From NCBI GenBank assembly GCA_910589415.1, contig OU342636.1, positions 38,703,735-38,767,734 of the forward strand: 64,000 nt of DNA, given 5' to 3'. This document shows, in pieces, positions 45,715-58,405 of this stretch. Below the pieces are notes generated by a model. The model made no database searches. It was given only the letters and a program-made list of their open reading frames with translations, and was not told the DNA's origin. The translations under genes and the position numbers were made by a program. This DNA comes from Malachius bipustulatus. Taxonomy: Eukaryota; Arthropoda; Insecta; Coleoptera; Melyridae. Position 1 is the first letter of the stretch. Every line of letters starts with the position of its first letter.

Positions 45715-47135
45715 TTTACACAGACGAAAAGGAAATTGCGAGAAGTTCAAAACTGTATTCGGTTCCTCTGTAGCTCTCCCCGTTTTCGAGATACAGGAGA
45801 TATTGTCGATTTTTTCAAAACAACATTTTGACAAATTCGACCAACGATTTTTGACAAAAAAATCCTTAGCTAGGGCGTTGGAAATTCGTTCCAGGACGTA
45901 TTGGACAATGACAATTCCGAAACTAAAAGCGGTTTTGTCGTACGACTCTACGTTCTTTAGTTAAAACCGCCCAAAGAGAAAATTGTTGATTTTTTGACTT
46001 TTAAATTTTTTTTTTGCACCATTTTGTGAGAAAACTGATGACTTTACGGTCCAATTGGATTGTTCAACCGACTCGTATGGCAGTAGATTGTGCTCACACG
46101 AAATTACGTTCCATTCTGAAGACATCGATTTTTCAAGAAAATATTTCGAAAAATTTTTTTCTCTTCGATTTTAATAAATATTTCCCGTCATACGATAGAA
46201 AGGACGAAAAGTTCAGAACTGTAAGCGGCTCTTCTGTAGCTCTCCCCGTTTTCGAGATACCTAGAGAAGAAAGATCATTTTCCCGGAGAGGTTTGGAATT
46301 GTCGATTTTTTCTAATTCAATAACTGGCGGTGCCTTGAGAATTTGCCAGAGGACGTGCTAGATGATGGCAAATTCCGAAACTGAAAGCCGTTTTATCCTG
46401 CGAATTCGCGTTCTCGAGATATGGCAGTTCAAAGTTAAAAATTAGCCATTTTTTTAATTTTTCAAAATTTTTATTTTCGTTTTGTGAAAAAAACTGAGGA
46501 CTTTACGGCCTAACTGAATTGTTTAACCGACTCGTATGGCAGTCGACTGTGTTCACACAAAATTTCGCCCCATTCTGAAGACATCGATTTTTCATGAAAA
46601 ATTCAAAGAGTTACCGTGCAAATTTTTCAAAAAAAAATCTCTTCGAATTTAATAAAAAAAACTCCCGTCAGACGATGGAAAGGGCGAGGAAATCAGAACT
46701 GTAAGCGGTTCTTCAGTAGCTCTCCCCGTTTTCGAAATACCTAGAGGAGAAAGTTTTGGGTGAAGGTTTTGGAATTGTCGATTTTTTCGAAACGACCTTA
46801 ACTTGCGGCGTCTTGAAAATTTACTAGAGGACGTGCCAGACGATGGCAATTCCGAATCTGAAAGTCGTTTCATCCTGCGGGATCGCGTTCTCGAGATATG
46901 ACCGTTCAAACTTGAAAATGAGCGATTATTATTGTTTGCAAAATTTTTGTTCTCGTTTTGTGAGAGGTTTTCATTCTGAAGACATCGATTGTTCATGAAA
47001 ATTTCTTTTGGATTTTAATAAAAATTCTCCGTTAGACGATAGAAAGTTCGATAAGTCCAAAAGTGTAAGCGGTTCTGCTGTAGCTCTCCCCGTTTTCGAG
47101 ATACAGGAAAAAGATCATTTTCCGGGCGAAAATGA
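45715..47135. repeat. Tandem array of ~480-bp units, about 3.5 copies
   Basis: The landmark TAGCTCTCCCCGTTTTCGA recurs at about 45769, 46236, 46717 and 47079. Shared blocks include ACTTTACGGYCYAAYTG, CCGACTCGTATGGCAGT, CATTCTGAAGACATCGATT and CGTTCTCGAGATATG. The last interval is shortened. The open frames inside are by-products of the repeat. Confidence 0.85.
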
Positions 47136-47204
47136 AAATTATGCCCTTGGCTCCAACGATATCAATTATATTGTCTCCAACAACGGAGACTGACTTGTCG
47201 GGAA

Positions 47205-48485
47205 ATTTAATCTTTGCTAAAATGTGCTCCAAGTAGTCTACAATCCCCCGTGGGAAACCTTTTTGGCATTCTCAAACCATTTTTCGTCCCCCTCCTTACA
47301 GAATCTACAGATTTGGTCGTTTTGTAGACCGACCTTGCTAAAGTGTGCTCCAAGTCCACAATTGTTAGCATTCTCAAACTGAACAAAAAATTTTTGTTCA
47401 GTTTCTTGCAGGCTTCGCTTCTTTTTTGGTTGCATTTGTCATGCAACCATTACTTTTGCCTGTCTTTGTCCTGGGAAGTCTTTACACTGGAAAGTTTCCG
47501 GTTTTCTCTTTGGGTTTCTTTTCTTTCTTTTTCTTTTTTGAGAATATTTTTCTTTAAGAACATTCTCTCCTATTCTGCAAAAAGGTTCCGGTCCCGTGAG
47601 CCACGTTCTTGTTGCTCACTTAAATGTCAGCTTCTTCATTTTCTTATACACCTATGTGTTCTGGCACCCAAAGGACACATTTCCTTTGCTCACAGTTCCT
47701 TTGTTTCCTTTGCCCAATTGATTTAGCTTCATTAGGCAATCTCACAACATTTTTGAACTGATAACGTATGGACTCAGTGCTTTAACGGTAGCTTGGCTAT
47801 CCCTTAAGTTCTTTCGATGGTTTTTGATCCATCTGTGTATGTTTGAAACTCTTCGTTACTGAACTGTGTTACAAAGTTCTTTCTTCTCAAAGCGATTTTT
47901 CCTAGTGGTTGAGTCCCTGAGAGCGCTAGTGATGTCTTTCTCATTAGGTAGGTAGTGTTGTTCCCTTTTCCCAATGGATATTCCTGTTTCTTCTCTAGCC
48001 ATTTTTTGATAGGCTTAGAATTACCTCCATTGGCGCTGTGGGACATGCTCTCATGGTTCGGTCTGCCCAAGCCATAGCTGCATAAGTGATTATAAGTCTC
48101 ACTATTACGGTGTACACTATTGGAATGTTGGTCTTTGGTACCCAAGGGCTTTCCTAAATGTTCCTGCACACCATAAGGGCTGGAGTGGTTCTGATGACTT
48201 TTTCTTCCATACACTTCTTCCATAGGAGATTACTGTTTGGTATTACTTCTAGGCTTCCATTCAATTCAATGTTTACCGCATCCAGGCTGATTGTTTTCAG
48301 TCGAAGATTTCTTTGCCTGGTAAATGTTATGACAGTGGTCTTTGCTGGTTGGTGTATTTGGTTCAATCCTTTCTCCTCAAAGAAGTCTCCTGCACCATCC
48401 AGTAGTCTTCTGGTGTTGTTACTCTACAGTACTCTACGTGAGATCTTGTCGTAGACTTTCTTCAGATCTAGCGTAATAAGGAAGA
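47205..48485 (-). mobile_element. Decayed non-LTR retrotransposon fragment
   Basis: On the minus strand, 48480 downward: LDLKKVYDKIS (RT domain A-like), then after an internal loss KTTVITFTRQRNLRLKTISL and LEVIPNSNLLWKKCMEEKV (RT thumb lead-in), then IVRLIITYAAMAWADR-type sequence, FQTYTDGSKT (RNase H start, near 47820), and a zinc-knuckle-like ICRFCKEGDEK near 47305. Frame changes occur between all pieces, and the FVDD-type catalytic block was not seen, so this is a deleted, dead copy. The clade is uncertain (Jockey/I/R1 group). Confidence 0.75.
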
Positions 48486-49960
48486 CTCTTATGTTTTATT
48501 ATTGATTGGATGGTGATGTTATTTTAGCGCATAGCGCAACAGGTGCCGATTCCTCTGCAGCCGTTTTAGGTGTTTTTGGCCTCTAGTCTTTAGGCAAGAA
48601 TCTTATCAAGGATATGAAGGAAGATCGTCGAGATTGTTGGGTTGGTGTTTCGCAAATGGTGTTCATGGTGATAAGTCCATTTCTTATCCCTTCTCTCTTC
48701 ATTTTTTAGCTTCTCTTCAACCAAGCTACTCGTCTTGAAACACCAGGATCTGGTTTTGTTGCGAGAGGAAAGATAAAACAATAACTTCACGTTATTGCCC
48801 AATCCAAGCAAAAACCGATTTAACGAAACTGATTTTCTTATTATCGCCGGTCGCGGTTGCTTCTCCAGCAACGTTCCTTGGGCAAACAAACACCTATATC
48901 AGATTCTCTATCGAGACACGGATGAAATCCATCGCAAACATTCTCATGTCCGTCCAGTTCCACTCGAGATTGTGTGCGAAAGTAAATACTCGACCCATGT
49001 TAAAGATTCGAGCCGGTAAGATTAAAATGTGAATGACATTGTTAAAATGCGATCTAAGCGTCGATAAATAATAATTTATTCGTATTTGATTTTGTCTCTC
49101 GCGAGTGGACTGACACCGCGGTCCCTGATAACGGTCCGCGGACATAAACGCGATCCATCACTTTCAGCAGAACACGCGATGTTGACCCGGGACTTTTAAA
49201 TTAATGATTAATGGCATGATTTATGGCTTGCTTGATTAAACAATAATTACCTTCTTTAGAAACGACACAGGCCCATCGTCACTACTATACCTTGATGCAT
49301 AGCTCTTGGTTGGTTGCTATTCTTCACTGTAACATTCTCAGCTGTGCTGTGTGTTTCTTATTTTCAAAAGAATCGCAGGTAGGTAGTTAGTTAGTTACAA
49401 GGTACCTACAAGAAAAAGAGTTGCATGATTTATTATTGATCGCCGAAAACTTGAAACGTGATCATGGTCCTGGTCTCTTAATGGTCTTATTGGTTTCTTC
49501 AAGAAATTCAGTCTTCATAAGATTTCATAGACGAGAACTCCTCGTTTTTTGTTTGTACCAATAGCGTTTTTGATTGCTTTTGTTTGCTATTATTGCTACG
49601 TACCTTTTAATACTTTTTTATAAAGAATAAACTCCTTCCGATTTAAGGCACCAATGGGAAAAGGGAGGGGGGTTAAAGTTCCTTTTTTTCAGTTTTTGGC
49701 TAAAATTCAGCAGGATTTTTGTTGCAAGGTCCGATTAGCTGCAATTTTTTTTTTGCAATGCACGGTTTAACGAGTTCCGATTTTTTGTTTTTTTGTAAGA
49801 TCCAGTTTGAAAGATCTTGTCAATTGGATTTTTTTTAAGATCCAGTTAATCCGAACATTCGAGTTTTTTCGAGCATTGTCAAACCGCCCTAAGGAGGAAT
49901 TTTTTTAAGGTTGGTTTGACAATATTTGCAGATGGGAATTTTTATTTGTTTTTGGCGAAT
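48486..49960. other. Intergenic DNA
   Basis: No recognised gene. 49660-49960 is T-rich and grades into the satellite that follows. Confidence 0.4.
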
Positions 49961-49964
49961 AATT

Positions 49965-51715
49965 TGTCTTTGGTCAGCTCAAAAATTCGAGCTTTTTTTA
50001 ACATTATCAAACCGAACTTGCATAAATCGAATGTTCCAGCTGGCCGAACCTTGCAAAAAGAATCGAGCTGACCGGACTTTGTCAAAAATCGAATTTTTGA
50101 GCTGATTGACTTTGACTAGTGTCTAACATTGCAACAAATAAAAAACGAGCCGCCGGATTTCGCAAAAATCAATTTTCTGAGCTGACCGTTTAAAAAAAAA
50201 GTCGAGTGACCGGTTTTTGGTAAAAAATTATTTAGAGCTGACCGGACTTTGGAAAAAAAATAGAGCTGACCGGATTAAAAAAAAAAGTTATTTACAGCTG
50301 ACCGGATTTCGCAACAATCAATTTTCTGAGCTGATCGTTTAAAAAAAATCGAGCTGACCGGTTTTTGACCAAAAAAAAATTTAGAGCTGACCGGATTTAA
50401 AAAAATAATATTAAGAGCTGACCGGACATTGGCAAAAAAAATATTTAGAGCTGACCGGATTTCGCAACAATCAATTTTCTGAGCTGATCGTTTAAAAAAA
50501 ATCGAGCTGACCGGTTTTTGACAAAAAAAAAAATTTAGAGCTGACCGAACCTTGGAAAAAAATCGAGCTGACCGGATTTAAAAAAAATAATATTTAGAGC
50601 TGATCGGACATTGGCAAAATAAATATTTAGAGCTGACCGGATTTCGCAACAATCAATTTTCTGAGCTGATCGTTTAAAAAAAATCGAGCTGACCGGTTTT
50701 TGACCAAAAAAAAAATTTAGAGCTGACCGAACCTTGGAAAAAAATCGAGCTGACCGGATTTAAAAAAAAATAATATTTAGAGCTGACCGGACATTGGCAA
50801 AAAAAATATTTAGAGCTGACCGGATTTCGCAACAATCAATTTTCTGAGCTGATCGTTAAAAAAAAATCGAGCTGACCGGTTTTTGACCAAAAAAAAAATT
50901 TAGAGCTGACCGAACCTTGGAAAAAAATCGAGCTGACCGGATTTAAAAAAAATAATATTTAGAGCTGACCGGACATTGGCAAAAAAAATATTTAAAGCTG
51001 ACCGGATTTCGCAAAAATCTATTTTCTGAGCTGACCGTTTAAAAAAAAGTCGAGAGACCGGTTTTTGGTAAAAAATTATTTAGAGCTGACCGGACTTTGG
51101 AAAAAAAAAGAGCTGACCGGATTCTTAAAAAAAAGCCGACCGGACATTGTTAAAAAAATCGACCTGACCAGTTTTTGGCAAAAAAAATTATTTAGAGCTG
51201 ACCGGATTTCGCAAAAATCTATTTTCTGAGCTGACCGTTTAAAAAAAAGACGAGAGACCGGTTTTTGGTAAAAAATTATTTAGAGCTGACCGGACTTTGG
51301 AAAAAAAAAGAGCTGACCGGATTCTTAAAAAAAAAGCCGACCGGACATTGTTAAAAAAATCGACCTGACCAGTTTTTGGCAAAAAAAATTATTTAGAGCT
51401 GACCGGATTTCGCAAAAATCGATTTTCCGAGCTGACCATCTTAAAAAAAAACAGAGCTGACCGGATTTTGCAAAAAAAGTTTTTAGAGCTGATCAGACTT
51501 TCGCAAAAAAAAAATTTAGAGCTGACCGGATTTCGCAAAAATCGTTTTTTAGCTGACCGTTTAAAAAAAAATCGAGCTGACGGGATTTTGCAAAAGATAC
51601 ATTAAGAGCTGACTGGATTTTGCAAAAAAATAGAGCTGACCGCATTTTTGCAAAAATTAATTTTTTTGCCTGACCGATCTAAAAAAAAAACGAGCTGACT
51701 GATCTAGTCCTGTGT
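49965..51715. repeat. GAGCTGACCGG satellite with ~182-bp higher-order repeat
   Basis: The basic unit (23-36 bp) starts GAGCTGACCGG followed by a spacer rich in A or T runs. Between about 50290 and 51000, six variant subunits (33+23+34+27+32+33, about 182 bp) repeat as a block. The marker GGATTTCGCAACAATCAATT recurs near 50302, 50459, 50639, 50821 and (variant) 51003. A ~200-bp block pair follows at 51000-51400. The edges are more diverged monomers. Confidence 0.93.
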
Positions 51716-51880
51716 AGAATCTACACTTCACTAGTTTTGTAATCCACGAGCCGCCACTGATGGCCACTAGATTTCCTTGCGGCAAACTGTCCCAAATAAC
51801 GTTCTCCAAATTTTCCATTTTCGCTGGCCACGGCGACGGTAACAACACATCTGGAGATGAATGATAACAACTAACAAGCC
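51716..51880 (-). pseudogene. Possible Tc1/mariner transposase remnant
   Basis: Within a minus-strand open frame, VLLPSPWPAKMENLENVIWD resembles the family's third catalytic region, typically PWPxxSPDLNPIExxWD, but the catalytic SPDLNP has become MENLEN. No other conserved blocks were seen. The similarity is short, so this is tentative. Confidence 0.35.
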
Positions 51881-53029
51881 ATTTTGTAGGGACTCTAATC
51901 CTAAACATTAATTTTGGAAATAATTTTTTGCGATGGATCGTTTTCAAGATATGCACCAAAAATTGCAAAAAGGGCTTTTGAACACCCCCCTTCAAACTAC
52001 ACGCTTCAATGCCGCAAAAGTCTTATAATTGAGAAGTCAAAAAACAGCTTTCTCTTCTTTAAATTTTCCAATTCTTATTTTTTTGAAAAAAGATTTTGAA
52101 CATAAACGTGATTTTAAAATAATTTAACATGGCGGAAGAGAGAGGTGATGTGACCAGCTACCTTATACCATATTCAAAACTGGTAATATCCTCAACTGCC
52201 AGGGTGGAGGGTGTTGAGTGCAAAGTTTTTTACCATCCTTTAGACAGAGGGGCTGTTTCCTCGGCGGTCAAATTGATGTTAATCCAATAAGACGATAATT
52301 CTGTTTGGAGATGGTTGGAGATTTCTGGCGAGGGTTCTAACTGAAAAGTTCTTTTTGTACAATTCTTTTCACTAATTATTTTTTGTTCACCTCCATTCTA
52401 ACTGTGGAATTGGTTGTCTTTATCTTTGAACGACTTGAAGATTGAAGAGCTGCTTAACCCAATAAGAAATATCAGAGGTAATAGATACTTACCATAATGC
52501 TGAAGAAATTCCTTTTGTTTCTTTTACGTCGCATTAAAGCAATTACGGTAAATAAACAGGCAATATATCTTCGATAATTATTACAAAATTACAAGGAATT
52601 CCTAGTTAGGATTACCATAATTCAAACCAGAGCTACAAGAAGAGACTAAATTAATACGAAACGTGAACGTCTTTTAATAGATTGTTTATACAGAGGCAGG
52701 TAAATAAACTTACGAGTGTCGACTTCTTCTTGGGCTGCTATAATTAGATGTGAGCTCATTTTATTTACATTTATATAACGCCAGCAGATTTTACTGTGGT
52801 ATAATTATTAAAGGAATCCGGTGCATAATAAATCTTCTTCGTTTTGGAATAGCAGAAGGATGGCGCCTCGTGACCAGTTTTTACATCTCGGTGTCAAGAT
52901 CTCCCCGATAACAGGCCAGTCTCCACGACACGAAGAGAATGATTCTCAGACCGATGAACTAGCTGGAAGTACATAGGTACACCATTACCGCAATCTTCGC
53001 CTGCTCCCGATCACCAGAACCAGAAGATC
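51881..53029. other. Intergenic DNA
   Basis: No recognised gene or repeat. Confidence 0.4.
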
Positions 53030-53530
53030 GTCGATAAAGCAGAACGGCACTGATCTGATTGTTCGTATCGTTCTCTCACGGCAACAGGTGTTGATGCCGA
53101 CGAGGAGACACAATGGCACCCTTTCTTTGTCAAATTATTACGCCCTTTGGATTATTCGTAGCGATCTTCCAGTTCTAGTTCTTTGATCGACAAAGCAGAA
53201 TTCTACTGGCACTGATCTGAATGTCCGTATGAGCCTCTCCCGGCACCAGGTGTTGATACCGACAGGGAGAGACAATGGCACCCTTCTCAGGTACATCATC
53301 TCATTCTTTCTTTGTCAAATTATTACGCCCTTTGGATTATTCGAAGCGATCATCCAGTTCTAGTTCTTTGAACGACAAAGCAGAAATCGACTGGCACTGA
53401 TCTGAATGTCCGTATGATTCTCTCAAGGCACCAGGTATTGATACCGACAGGGAGAGACGATGTCACCCTTCTCAGGTAGATCTCATTCCCGTCTTTATCA
53501 AAATTTACGCCCTTTGGTCATTTTTACACT
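53030..53530. repeat. Three tandem units of ~170-190 bp
   Basis: Shared blocks are GGCACTGATCTGAATGTCCG, CAGGTGTTGATACCGACAGG, AATTATTACGCCCTTTGGAT and CAGTTCTAGTTCTTTGA, with copies beginning near 53035, 53200 and 53385. Units two and three are closest to each other. Confidence 0.85.
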
Positions 53531-55640
53531 GTTCACTAGAGGCAGCTAATCACTTAAGATTAAGTGACGTGGGTGCTACTCACATTTATTCCTTGACACT
53601 TGCATTGTTAATGAAAGTGGTTACCGGAGACCTAAATTTTGGATAGTTCTGCTTCTTCATGTTTGGTCCATTTTGATCCATTGGTGACCATTCAAGCGGC
53701 ACGGAGGTGGCCCCATCATTCATCTTCGCACCACGGGGTTAATAGACACGTGGCTGTCATTTTTAGAAATCACTAATTTCAGATTTTTCTAAAACTTGCC
53801 TGACTGAGGAGACTTATCTAAAATTGATTTTGAGAAAGGGAGTAATACGTGGGGATCATAAGATTGACCTTATTCTCGAGCTGCCAGGCAATGACCTTAC
53901 CTACTCCATCAAGCTCTCATAAACTTGTTATAGTATTAGTAAATATTGACTTTTATTTTTAAAAAACACAACGTAGGGTCATGTAAGGGACGAATAAGAC
54001 AAATTTGATTGTAGGCTAGGGAAGGCTAGGTAGCAACCTGGCCTTTACCTTTTCATGAGTCTCGAGAACGCATAAAAAATTCGTCGCCACATATTTTTAT
54101 TATTTACGATTCTTAAATTGCCTTCGCAGATTCCTTTAACACAATGCAGCCGATCGGTTTTTTTGCGGCAGTAACGCGATCGATATTCCAAGCAGCGAGC
54201 AAGCAGAAAAAGCGGAGCAATTCAGAAATTGAAGAAGCAATTTAAAGCATTGAACTGAGATAATGTTTCTAAATGATAAACGAAGAAAAAAGAACGACAG
54301 CTCCTACCTACCCGATGCACTTACTGATCAATTATTGATCTACCATGACCTCATGCGCGGGGAATAACAATCGATTTAATACACAAAATTGATGAAATAA
54401 TTACCTTCACCTACGAACGCTACTGCCAAAAGAAGTGCTTTATTTGCCCATCAGTAAAATGGTTGTTTATGTTCGCAATATGGAAGTTTCTTGACCCCAT
54501 CCCATGAGATACAAGCTGATTATTGGTACAAGCGTGGCGGCGTCTTCAACTGGGTGATAGAACGAACGTTATTACCTTCACATGTACATGTACATGTACA
54601 TGTAGATACGTTTTATGTCACTTACATTGTCTCTGTTGCGTTTGATTACTCATTGAAAGGGAAACGAGTCTCTTATAATGAACTAGTCGGCATTTTCTCC
54701 GGTTATCTTTGTTTGAATTTAGAACAACTAGTCATTGTTTGAGTGCTGTAAATAATCACTGACGGTCGCTTTCTACGGAGACAACATTTATTGGAACAAT
54801 CGTCGGTGAAACATGAAAGCGAATTAGGTGATACCTCAAGCTAACTCGATCGACTGCTTATCATTGAGCTATACTTTGAATTATCAGTAATGTGAGTTTT
54901 TCGAGAAAAGTTCTGCGGAAAAAACTTATCGAGCCGACCAAAAGAATGAACCTGCAGTTGATTGAACAGCAATTAGAAGATATGGCGATGACTGGAGATA
55001 GCGTTGCTGGAGCGGAGTTGAGGCTGGTCACTGCCGGAAAGTTATTTAAACCGGAAACGCTCTAGTTTATTTCAGCGGCCAGCTTAGATTTTTAACTTCA
55101 ACGAGGTTCAGGAAAATTCGTCACTGTTCGTGAAAACAATCGCAATGGCCGCGCACTCGTTGGTTTTTCGTTTCAAACTCTAATTTCGTGAAAATGAGTT
55201 ATTAGGCACTGTTGCGCTGGTGATTTTGTTTACAGAGATACAGGCACGGGAAAAGATAAAAGATAGAATTTAGGTAAGGCAAATTTTATAGGTGAGCTTG
55301 CTCCCGCGGGCCTGCAATCCCTTCTGCCAACGTTTTTATCTTCCAGATCGCGCCGTAGGTCACGCGTCCCTCCTTGGACCAATGAGAAAGTCGCGTGTTT
55401 TACACGCGATACTCTTTAAGAAAAAAGCCGCTAGGAACGTGCGTAAATAATCTTTAACGCCATAAATGCGTTACAATTCTTTGTATAGCTATGAAGAATC
55501 ACCTTTTAACAAAAATTGATGAAAACATTGATCATAATTGAAGAACTGCTTGATTTAGTCAGACCTTCTCTTATTTTCCCGGATGTTTTTGCTTATTTCA
55601 CTTCTCTAGCTCAGAATTGAAGTCTTTGCTTCCATAGAGG
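53531..55640. other. Intergenic DNA with a short ACATGT microsatellite
   Basis: (ACATGT)4 lies at about 54580-54603, inside a chance open frame. No gene was recognised. Confidence 0.45.
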
Positions 55641-56240
55641 TAGTGTCTTCGCTCTCACAGTTAGGAAACTTTCCTTTTGGTGCATTAATCATCTTGGAGC
55701 GATCTTCTGTGGGGTTTTTGATGCCTTTCTGGTGGCGACTTCCTGAAGCCGTTCCTTGCTTCTTGGAGCCTGGCGACTGTCATTTTTTTGTCACCTCTGC
55801 ACTTTGGGGTGATTCTTTTTGTAGATCTCTAGGGTACCAGTCCAAAACTCTATAACCCATTAATGAAGAAATCCTCTTCCTTGAGAAACTTGGGGATTTG
55901 GAGAGGATCAAGGTTGGGTAGATCCCCTGCCTCAAGCTGGTGTTGCAGCAGGTGACGAAATGTCGTGTCGTCTCCCTTTCTGCACAATCTGCAGACGCCG
56001 TTCTCTTCTATGCCATAATTTCATAGGGTGTTCCTTGAGCTTTATGTTCCCGTCATGAATCCCTCCTTTACTGAGGTTGAGGAGTATCTTCTCCAAGATT
56101 TTCCTCAGTTTAACTATTTTCTTTCGGAGTTATGTCTTGAAGAATGTGTCTTTAGAAGCCACAGAATGGTTCTTGCTGTCATTTTTTGTTAACCAAGCGC
56201 TTTGGAGTGCTTTTTTTTGTAGATCTCTTTGAAATTCTTA
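55641..56240 (-). mobile_element. Non-LTR retrotransposon 3' end fragment with a local duplication
   Basis: On the minus strand at about 56010-55860, GVCRLCRKGDDTTFRHLLQH followed by LPNLDPLQIPKFLKEEDFF resembles the Cys-rich C-terminal part of Jockey/R1-type ORF2 proteins. The plus-strand blocks GCGACTGTCATTTTTTTG...GTAGATCTCT (55770-55832) and TGCTGTCATTTTTTG...GTAGATCTCT (56175-56227) are duplicated around it. Confidence 0.5.
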
Positions 56241-56307
56241 TAACCGGTAAGTTCGAAATTGCTCGGATAAATATATAAAAAAAAAAACGAACTGTGATGG
56301 TAATAAT

Positions 56308-56327
56308 ATGTATGTATGTATGTATGT
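56308..56327. repeat. (ATGT)5 microsatellite
   Basis: Five TATG/ATGT units. A related GTACGTACATAGGTACATAC stretch lies near 56420. Confidence 0.85.
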
Positions 56328-57410
56328 CTCAGCAGACTTCTCATTATTTTCTGTTATACATTCACGGCGTCTTTGCTTCACTTAAAAAAATAAAAAAATT
56401 ACAACTAGTATGGGTAGGTACGTACGTACATAGGTACATACTTACCCATGTCTGTCTCGTGCAACAATAAGGCATTATCCCGGTGAGTTTTTGCCGTAAT
56501 TGGCGATCGAGGGATAGTTATCTCCTTGACCGTAAAGGAATAATCACTTACAGGTGCAATTATCTGCAAGAATCTCAACTGATCCGGCACTTACTAGCCT
56601 ATAAATAGACTCGGAGTTGCTCTAATAATACGCGATAGACTTCTCTTCGGATGGATCAAATTATAGGTATCTGCCGCTCCAAATAGATGCGCTACCGCTG
56701 GCTCTTGCGTGTTTACGCACGGCACTGCGTTGGAGGACTGCATGAAAACTTTTCGTTCTCGTTAATATCCACCTTCGATTTAATTTAAATAAAATGTTTG
56801 AAGGTTAAAAAAAAATTATTCATGATACTTCCGTGTCTTTCATCTAAAAAGAAGAGACAATACGCTCGAAACGCTCCACGATTTAAGCGACTAGCCAGCG
56901 GGTAAATCTCCAAGAACGTTTGCACTGTTGTCGTACTAAGACCGTAATTCACAGCTCATCGCATCTTTTTTCGATTCGCCAATCCTTTTGCTTGCCAAAA
57001 ACGACAATCAATAGGTAGTGTCTTGTATAAGAAAGCCGCAAAATCATTTTTTAGAGTAGTGAGAGAAAGCTTGCCGCTGAGGATCGAGGTTACATAACAT
57101 TTTTTCTGCAATTTTATTCTTTACAAGGAAAAAAGCTAATAGAGAACATGATATAGTCCACAAGAACAACTTAAACAGTATGTTTATGTGGTCGCCTTGA
57201 TTGGAGCCCAGATATCCCCATTGAGGTCTCCGATTCGAACCCGGTTTGTCACTTGTTTGCCATGAAAAATTAATTAAACGTTAATCCGTATGAAATTTTC
57301 TTCATGGTTGTCGTCAAGGGCAACGGCAGTTATACCGATGGCCGTAAAGTGAGGTTTCGCATTTTTTCTCAAGAGGTAGGTAAGGTAACTCCAGTGTGTC
57401 CACCTATGGG
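56328..57410. other. Intergenic DNA
   Basis: No gene was recognised. Confidence 0.4.
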
Positions 57411-57479
57411 CTTATGAAAAGAAAAACCTTTCTTAATTTTTATTTCAAGGGAAACAGTCATGCGTTATCAAAAATATTT

Positions 57480-58405
57480 TTTTACAAGTCTTTCCCTAAT
57501 CTTTCCCAAACCTAACCTAAACCTTTCTTTAATTTTCCCATAACCCTTCCCAAACCTCTCTTAAACCTCTCCCTAATATTTCCAGAATCTCTCCACAACA
57601 TTTCCCTAACCTAACCCAAATCTCTCTATAATCTTCCCATAACGTTTCCCAAACCTCCCCATAATCTTCCCCAAACCTTTCTCAAACCTTTCCCAAACTT
57701 TTCACAAACCTTTCCCTAACACATCCCAAAATTTTCTATAATTTTCCCTTAACCTTTCCCAAACCTCTACCCTCTACCCAACATTTCGCAAACCATTTTG
57801 ATACCTCTTTCAAACATTTCCCTAACCTTACCCTAACATATCCCAAACCTTTCTATAATCTTTCCCTAACCTTTCACAAATCTCTTTCCAACTTTTACCA
57901 AATATTTACCTAACCTTTCTCAAATCTCTCCCTAATCTTTCCCAAACCTCTCCCCAGCCGCTCCCTAACCTTTTCCTAACTTTTCCCTAGCCTAACTCTA
58001 ACTTCTCCCTAACCTAGATTGTATATTGTAACGGGTACGTGTGCACTGCGACCCGTTGAGATCTATTGTGCCCTCCCTATAGTTAGAGCTCCTCTTCCAG
58101 CTCTAGCTATTTTACCAACTTCCTGAGTCTGTTGGGAGACCTAATATAGCTCTCTGGCGTAGGTCTTTCAGCGCCTAGGCACAAAAACCGGGACCTAGCT
58201 AGTTCTCCCTAACCTAACCCAAATGTTTCTATAATATTTTCCTAATTATTCCGAAACCTCTCCCTAACCTAACCCAAACTTTTCTATAATCTTCCTCAAA
58301 TCTTTTCGAAACCTCTACCTAATCTTTCCAAAACCTCTCCCTAGCCTTTCCCAAACCTTTCTCAAACCTTTCCCTAACCTCCCCCTCACCTCACCCAAAC
58401 CTTTC
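57480..58405. repeat. Pyrimidine-rich 11-bp minisatellite
   Basis: Runs of the 11-bp unit WAACCTTTCCC with C/T substitutions (AACCTCTCCCT, AATCTTTCCCA). The strand is almost free of G. It is interrupted at 58018-58192 by unrelated sequence. Confidence 0.88.
58018..58192. mobile_element. Unidentified 175-bp insertion in the minisatellite
   Basis: G-containing, non-repetitive sequence interrupts the pyrimidine array. ACCTAG occurs immediately on both sides (58012-58017 and 58193-58198), consistent with a 6-bp target duplication. An internal TAGAGCT...AGCTCTA stem lies near 58085. No family was recognised. Confidence 0.45.

Noticed and set aside
45674..47726. Several 60-130-residue open frames
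   Set aside because: They fall within tandem repeat units or decayed retrotransposon sequence.
54491..54742. 83-residue open frame with HVHVHVHV
   Set aside because: The repeat stretch is just the translation of an ACATGT microsatellite.
57215..57260. tRNA-derived SINE suggested by a minus-strand GGTTCGAATC B-box-like motif
   Set aside because: No A box at proper distance, no cloverleaf and no tail.
57480..58405. Interstitial telomere repeat (CCTAA)n
   Set aside because: CCTAACC recurs, but the period is 11 bp with CTTTCCC spacers, not pure 5-bp insect telomere units.
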